DNA of 10,821 bases from positions 1-10,821 of the forward strand of contig JAPUJS010000221.1 of NCBI GenBank assembly GCA_027296045.1. The letters run 5' to 3'. A program made the position numbers and the translations under genes. This DNA is from a bacterium (lineage in GTDB: Bacteria; Latescibacterota; UBA2968). A model generated the notes under the pieces. It searched no databases and was not told the origin of the DNA. It saw only the letters and a list, made by a program, of their open reading frames with translations. Below, piece after piece: positions 7,774 through 10,821 of the stretch. Position 1 is the stretch's first letter. Every line of letters begins with the position of its first letter.

Positions 7774-7806
7774 AAAGGCTTTTCTTTACCCAGAAGAAAG
7801 GCCTTT
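7774..7806 (-). terminator. Hairpin between HNH gene and transferase gene
   Basis: AAAGGCTTTTCTT (7774-7786) and AAGAAAGGCCTTT (7794-7806) pair at 12 of 13 positions, and the remaining pair can be a G-U wobble in one strand. The loop is seven bases. On the minus strand the stem is followed by TGTTGTTTT, a broken U-tract. It lies 44 bases past the HNH stop and 24 before the transferase ATG, so it can end the upstream transcript or act as an attenuator in the transferase leader. A possible -10 box, TACAAT, sits at 7834-7829 but its -35 is poor. Confidence 0.55.
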
Positions 7807-7849
7807 CCGCATTTCCGGTTTGCAACAAATTGTAAAATCCCCATAGCCT

Positions 7850-8392
7850 TCAGCCATTTTGCTTTCCGGGTCGATGCCCGGGATGTTTTACACGGTCAAA
7901 CAAGGGCATATCTGTCTGCCCTTCCGATTCCAGTTTTTTGTGGCACGACGGACACAGCGAAATCAAATTGCTCAACCGATTGGCCTCCAGGGGCGGATCA
8001 AACAACCGGTAGGGCACTTTGTGGTGTACATCCAGGTGCCGTCCCAGTTCCTCTTCGGTCACCCCACACGCCCCACACCGAAACCCGTCTCGCTCGCGCG
8101 CCTTCCTGGTCTGGATTTTCCAGTTTCCCCCTCGATATTCCGGCCTTCCTTCCAGGACCAAATAAAACGACTCGTCTCCCCAATCCTCTTCCCAGGACGT
8201 CCGGCACGTCCGGCTGCAAAAACGATCCTGCAACCCCTTGTCTGCATACCATCGGGGCCGGGGAAATGGCTTTCCGCACCGACGGCATTTCACCTTCACA
8301 TCCTCTTCCCGCCGCACCTGCTTTTCTTCAACAAATCCCAGGCGCATTTGGGGAGATCGAAACCGATCTCGATCTTTTTGTCGCTCGGACAT
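7850..8392 (-). CDS. HNH endonuclease-like zinc protein
   Basis: A soluble 180-residue protein with two metal-binding modules. The first is a CxxC...CxxxC zinc knuckle: Cys36, Cys39, Cys59 and Cys63 (CRRCGKPF and FCSRTCR). The second is an HNH nuclease fold of the McrA/phage type: CGACG (106-110), VHHKVPYRLF (122-131), ANRLSNL (137-143) and CPSCH (147-151). It keeps the paired cysteines, His123-His124, the Asn and the final His. HNH proteins usually cut or nick DNA, so this one is probably catalytic. The N-terminal 35 residues are highly charged. AGGA (8401-8398) lies five bases before the ATG. Its neighbours are glycan genes, with no methyltransferase or recombinase that would make it part of a restriction or mobile system within this window. 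It may be a stray homing or defence gene, or a housekeeping nuclease. The 103 bases upstream contain a 10-base direct repeat (8405-8414, 8463-8472) and no clear promoter. Confidence 0.85.
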   Translation of the reverse strand: MSERQKDRDRFRSPQMRLGFVEEKQVRREEDVKVKCRRCGKPFPRPRWYADKGLQDRFCSRTCRTSWEEDWGDESFYLVLEGRPEYRGGNWKIQTRKARERDGFRCGACGVTEEELGRHLDVHHKVPYRLFDPPLEANRLSNLISLCPSCHKKLESEGQTDMPLFDRVKHPGHRPGKQNG

Positions 8393-8495
8393 GGTATTCC
8401 TACTAAAGTGGAGGTGTTTGCATCAAAGGGTGGGATACGGGGAAGGATGGGGCCCTTCCTGCAAAGTGGAGGAGAAAAAGAGGTTGGGCTGTAAT

Positions 8496-9356
8496 TTAAA
8501 AAACTGATGTTACCACAACAACGGTGCTATCGCTGGGCAAAGCCGTCTTGCTAAAAATATCCAACAAAGCAGAGCTGCTGCGCACCTGTTTCAAATTGAA
8601 AACGGCCTCGGTAATATGGAGTGTATCCACCAGGGTGACAATGGTATCGGCCAGGGCCAGTGTACCGTTGCTGCTCAAGTCCCGCAGATGGGCGACAAAT
8701 CGGCGGCGGCCTGTTGGCACCTGTGAGACCCGAATAATCCGAGAGAGTGACCCATTGGACTCTACGGTAAATCGACCGCCCAACCCAACAGAAAGGAGCG
8801 GCAAAATCGTCAACCGGTTGTGGCTTGGGTTGGACACCAGTTCCAGCACGTCGAGAACCGATGTACTCGGCAATGACATCAGACGCGTTCGATCCAGAGA
8901 AGTGGTATCGATTGCCGAAAAATTGATGACGGTTTTAAAGTCAATCTGGCCGCCAATCCGTCCCAACTCGATCTGCACCAACTGGGTCTCGCCCGAAGTG
9001 ATAGTCGAATCGGCGTTTCCCCGAAACCGGATTTCCCCCAGTGTGTCAAACACCCGAACCGTAAATCGCCGTTTTCCCGCCGGAATATCCGTCACCTGTC
9101 CCGAGGCCAGATTGCCACCCGGAATTGGGAAATTCATCTCCCGCTCGATCGAGCGAATCCGATCCAACCCGGCAGACGTAATCTGGAGCCGAACCCGCTG
9201 GATCAACCCCCTGGAAAAAGGTGGAATACTCACCGACACCAGGGCATTGCCCACCTCGGGCTTGAGGTCGGACGAAATCACTTCAAAAGGCTCGGAGTTG
9301 CACCCGATCAGGGCGCAACACAACAAGCAAAGAAAAATAGGATAAATGACTTTCAT
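8496..9356 (-). CDS. Lipoprotein with duplicated beta-rich domain, function unknown
   Basis: A 286-residue secreted lipoprotein. Residues 1-18 are a type II signal peptide (a lysine, then a hydrophobic core) ending in the lipobox LIGC with Cys19 as the lipidated residue. Residue 20 is Asn, not Asp, so inner-membrane retention by the enterobacterial +2 rule is not indicated and an outer-membrane location is likelier. The mature part is beta-rich with no cysteine or catalytic motif. A stretch at 86-131 (VTDIPAGKRRFTVRVFD, then a G-T-Q-L-V-like strand) resembles 210-256 (VSQVPTGRRRFVAHLRD), suggesting two copies of an immunoglobulin-like or carbohydrate-binding-like fold. I do not recognise the family. 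There is no good SD; a strong promoter just upstream would give a leader of about ten bases. It lies between two glycan genes in the same direction, so a role in export or anchoring of the glycan is possible but unproven. Confidence 0.85.
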   Translation of the reverse strand: MKVIYPIFLCLLCCALIGCNSEPFEVISSDLKPEVGNALVSVSIPPFSRGLIQRVRLQITSAGLDRIRSIEREMNFPIPGGNLASGQVTDIPAGKRRFTVRVFDTLGEIRFRGNADSTITSGETQLVQIELGRIGGQIDFKTVINFSAIDTTSLDRTRLMSLPSTSVLDVLELVSNPSHNRLTILPLLSVGLGGRFTVESNGSLSRIIRVSQVPTGRRRFVAHLRDLSSNGTLALADTIVTLVDTLHITEAVFNLKQVRSSSALLDIFSKTALPSDSTVVVVTSVF

Positions 9357-9373
9357 AACAGAAAATCGCTAAA

Positions 9374-9402
9374 ATTATAGGGCGACCGTGCGTTTTAGTC
9401 AA
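9374..9402 (-). promoter_or_regulatory. Near-consensus sigma70-type promoter of the lipoprotein gene
   Basis: On the minus strand TTGACT (9402-9397, 5 of 6), a 17-base spacer and a perfect TATAAT (9379-9374) form the best promoter in the window. Transcription would begin near 9367, about ten bases before the ATG at 9356. The promoter starts four bases after the stop of the upstream ligase-TPR gene, so the lipoprotein and perhaps the HNH gene can be expressed independently of it. No terminator separates them, so read-through is also possible. Confidence 0.8.
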
Positions 9403-9405
9403 CCC

Positions 9406-10821
9406 TTATTCCGGATGTGCCAGCACCCTCAAGCGTTGTCTGGCAGCATCGATAAACAGGACCTCGCCTCCCGACCACCTGTCCAGAAAAGTTTGGTAGG
9501 CTCTGATTGCCCGGGCGCTGTCTCCACGGAGTTCGTACGTCCTGCCCAGATTGTAATAAATTTCAACCCGTGTTGAATCGACCTGGAGCGCCCGAATAAA
9601 CATCTTGGCCGCCGCCCCAAATCGACGCGCGTTCATCAAAGCGTTTCCAGATGCATTCAGCATTTCCAGATTGTCCGGACCCAGTTTTAAACCCAGCCGT
9701 GCCGTATCCAGCGCCCGAACCAGATCGTCCTGCTTGCGATAGACAATACTTAAGTTGGCATACGCATCAACCAGGCTGGCCTCAAATTCAATCGCGCGTT
9801 GATAAGCCACAGCAGCCGAATCCAGCGCCCCGGACTGGGCATGGAGTGTACCAATATTGTTGTAGATCTCACCCAGTTTCGGGTCCAGGTCGAGTGCCCG
9901 ATAAAAAGCCTGTGCAGCCCCTGTTCGATCTCCCAACTGCTGCCGCACTTGCCCCATCCCATTCCACAATCCAATAGAGTTGGGATGATACACCAGGCCC
10001 TGCTCATAATCCCGACGCGCCTGCCTCAAATTTCCCAAACCCGCATAGGCCTGTCCGCGCATCAAAAAGGCCTCTTCATCAAAAGGGCCCCAGGAGAGTG
10101 CTGCATCGGCTTGTCGAAGGGTCTCCTTCCAGGCCGACCTGGCAAATGCAATCCGCATTGGCAGGGCGTGAAAATCAAACCGGATCTGTTTGAACGTGAT
10201 GCCCAGTCCCAAAGCCAAAACCGCGACGAGTGCCCACAACCCCAACCCCATGTTATATTGTCGAGACGAGGCTCCCAAACCCAGACCGGCAAGTGCCAGA
10301 TAAAAAGGCAGCCAGGTGCCCGGAAACTCCCTGGGAAAGCTGAAAAGACTGTTCACCAAAATCCCCGTCAAACAGGCCAACAGCGCTCCGGTTAACATCG
10401 GACCATCCAATGCCTTGAGGCGTCGAAACCCGGTCCGAAACACCGTCCAGAGCAAAAAAAGATAAGCCACAAGACCCACCGTGCCCAGTTCCGACCAGAT
10501 CCACAAAAAATCGTTGTGTGGCCGGTGGGGTGCAACACGTACGTTTATCATATCCCCTTGAGAATAAAGAGGATATATAAATTTCCAATTTCCAGCCCCT
10601 ATTCCCATGATCGGCCAATCTGAAATCATCTCCAGTGTTCTTTGCCACATCGCCAACCGCCCTTTGTCCCCGCCCGGTTCGAAAACGGAGAAAACAGCTG
10701 TCATCACCCCCTGCTTCCCTTCCCACATGGCCGCCCCCACCTTGTTTTCCATTTCAGCCGGTACCATAGAGATCCCAAGCCCCAACACACATGCCGCAAT
10801 CAGAGTGATCCCATGCGAACG
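9406..10821 (-). CDS. Second O-antigen ligase (Wzy_C)-TPR fusion, 5' end outside window
   Basis: A paralogue of the ligase-TPR protein at 3954-6329. The reading frame stays open to the right edge, so the visible 471 residues are a C-terminal portion. Alignment to the paralogue, whose motifs sit 240-241 residues further along, suggests about 240 residues (some 720 bases) are missing. A start at the GTG at 10788 would cut into a membrane segment and is rejected. Visible are a membrane segment (about 4-19), the periplasmic loop with PGGDKGRL, MGIGAGNW and RPHNDF (100-105, conserved His102), four more membrane segments (about 107-130, 141-158, 168-184, 190-210) and then six or seven TPR units (about 230-445). 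Examples are FLMRGQAYAGLGNLRQA, YNNIGTLHAQSGALDSA and YYNLGRTYELRGDSARA. The protein ends with an FLDRW-containing cap. It should act in the inner membrane on lipid-linked glycan; polymerase, ligase and protein-glycosylase roles are all possible. Confidence 0.88.
   Translation of the reverse strand, partial: RSHGITLIAACVLGLGISMVPAEMENKVGAAMWEGKQGVMTAVFSVFEPGGDKGRLAMWQRTLEMISDWPIMGIGAGNWKFIYPLYSQGDMINVRVAPHRPHNDFLWIWSELGTVGLVAYLFLLWTVFRTGFRRLKALDGPMLTGALLACLTGILVNSLFSFPREFPGTWLPFYLALAGLGLGASSRQYNMGLGLWALVAVLALGLGITFKQIRFDFHALPMRIAFARSAWKETLRQADAALSWGPFDEEAFLMRGQAYAGLGNLRQARRDYEQGLVYHPNSIGLWNGMGQVRQQLGDRTGAAQAFYRALDLDPKLGEIYNNIGTLHAQSGALDSAAVAYQRAIEFEASLVDAYANLSIVYRKQDDLVRALDTARLGLKLGPDNLEMLNASGNALMNARRFGAAAKMFIRALQVDSTRVEIYYNLGRTYELRGDSARAIRAYQTFLDRWSGGEVLFIDAARQRLRVLAHPE

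Noticed and set aside
8405..8472. Direct repeat AAAGTGGAGG at 8405-8414 and 8463-8472 with a GGAAGG/CCTTCC hairpin at 8441-8459
   Set aside because: Too short and purine-biased to call an operator, attachment site or transposon scar; no target duplication or transposase is present. The hairpin lacks a U-tract.
8524..9345. Long plus-strand open frame opposite the lipoprotein gene
   Set aside because: The minus-strand protein has a signal peptide, lipobox and strong promoter; the plus-strand frame is Ser/Arg/Pro-rich and featureless.
10786..10788. GTG at 10788 as start of the right-hand ligase gene
   Set aside because: The frame continues open to the window edge with hydrophobic codons, and the paralogue has about 240 more residues upstream.
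1..10821. tRNA, rRNA, CRISPR array, riboswitch or insertion sequence
   Set aside because: None seen on either strand by reading: no regularly spaced repeats, no transposase-like frame, and no gene-free stretch longer than about 220 bases.

Overview
The window carries seven protein genes, one cut by the right edge, and no RNA gene, CRISPR array or insertion sequence that I can see. The host is a diderm, flagellated bacterium: it has the flagellar switch protein FliM, a lipobox lipoprotein, and membrane enzymes for a polyprenyl-linked surface glycan. Base composition looks close to 50% GC by eye. Most genes have a clear Shine-Dalgarno (SD) sequence, and the three best promoters have a TTGAC-type -35 box with a 17-base spacer. 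I cannot place it to phylum. An uncultured lineage such as Latescibacterota or another FCB-group or related phylum is a guess from the gene mix, not shown by the sequence.

Left part (1-3950). Positions 1-164 hold no gene, only short repeats. A strong hairpin terminator (165-199) closes a single-gene fliM unit on the minus strand (219-1283). Next, also on the minus strand, is a class I xylose isomerase (1441-2610) whose metal and substrate ligands are all in place. Divergent from it is an HD-domain phosphohydrolase of the dNTPase/SAMHD1-like group (2715-3950, plus strand). The short region between the two holds a good sigma70-type promoter for xylA with a perfect 10-base palindrome in its spacer.

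Right part (3954-10821, all minus strand). This is a surface-glycan or glycosylation locus. In transcription order it runs: a Wzy/WaaL-type ligase fused to TPR repeats (5' end outside the window), a lipoprotein with its own promoter, a small HNH-nuclease-like zinc protein, a hairpin in the gap, a polyprenyl-phosphate sugar-phosphate transferase (initiating enzyme), and a second ligase-TPR fusion. The transferase would load the first sugar phosphate onto the lipid carrier in the inner membrane. The two ligase-TPR proteins would act on the finished lipid-linked glycan on the periplasmic face, by polymerising it or transferring it to lipid A, another lipid or protein. Which acceptor is used cannot be read from the sequence.

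The features most worth a second look are the pair of paralogous ligase-TPR fusions in one locus, their predicted periplasmic TPR tails with a recurring C-terminal cap module, the internally duplicated lipoprotein transcribed from a near-consensus promoter with a very short leader, and the HNH protein sitting inside a glycan locus.
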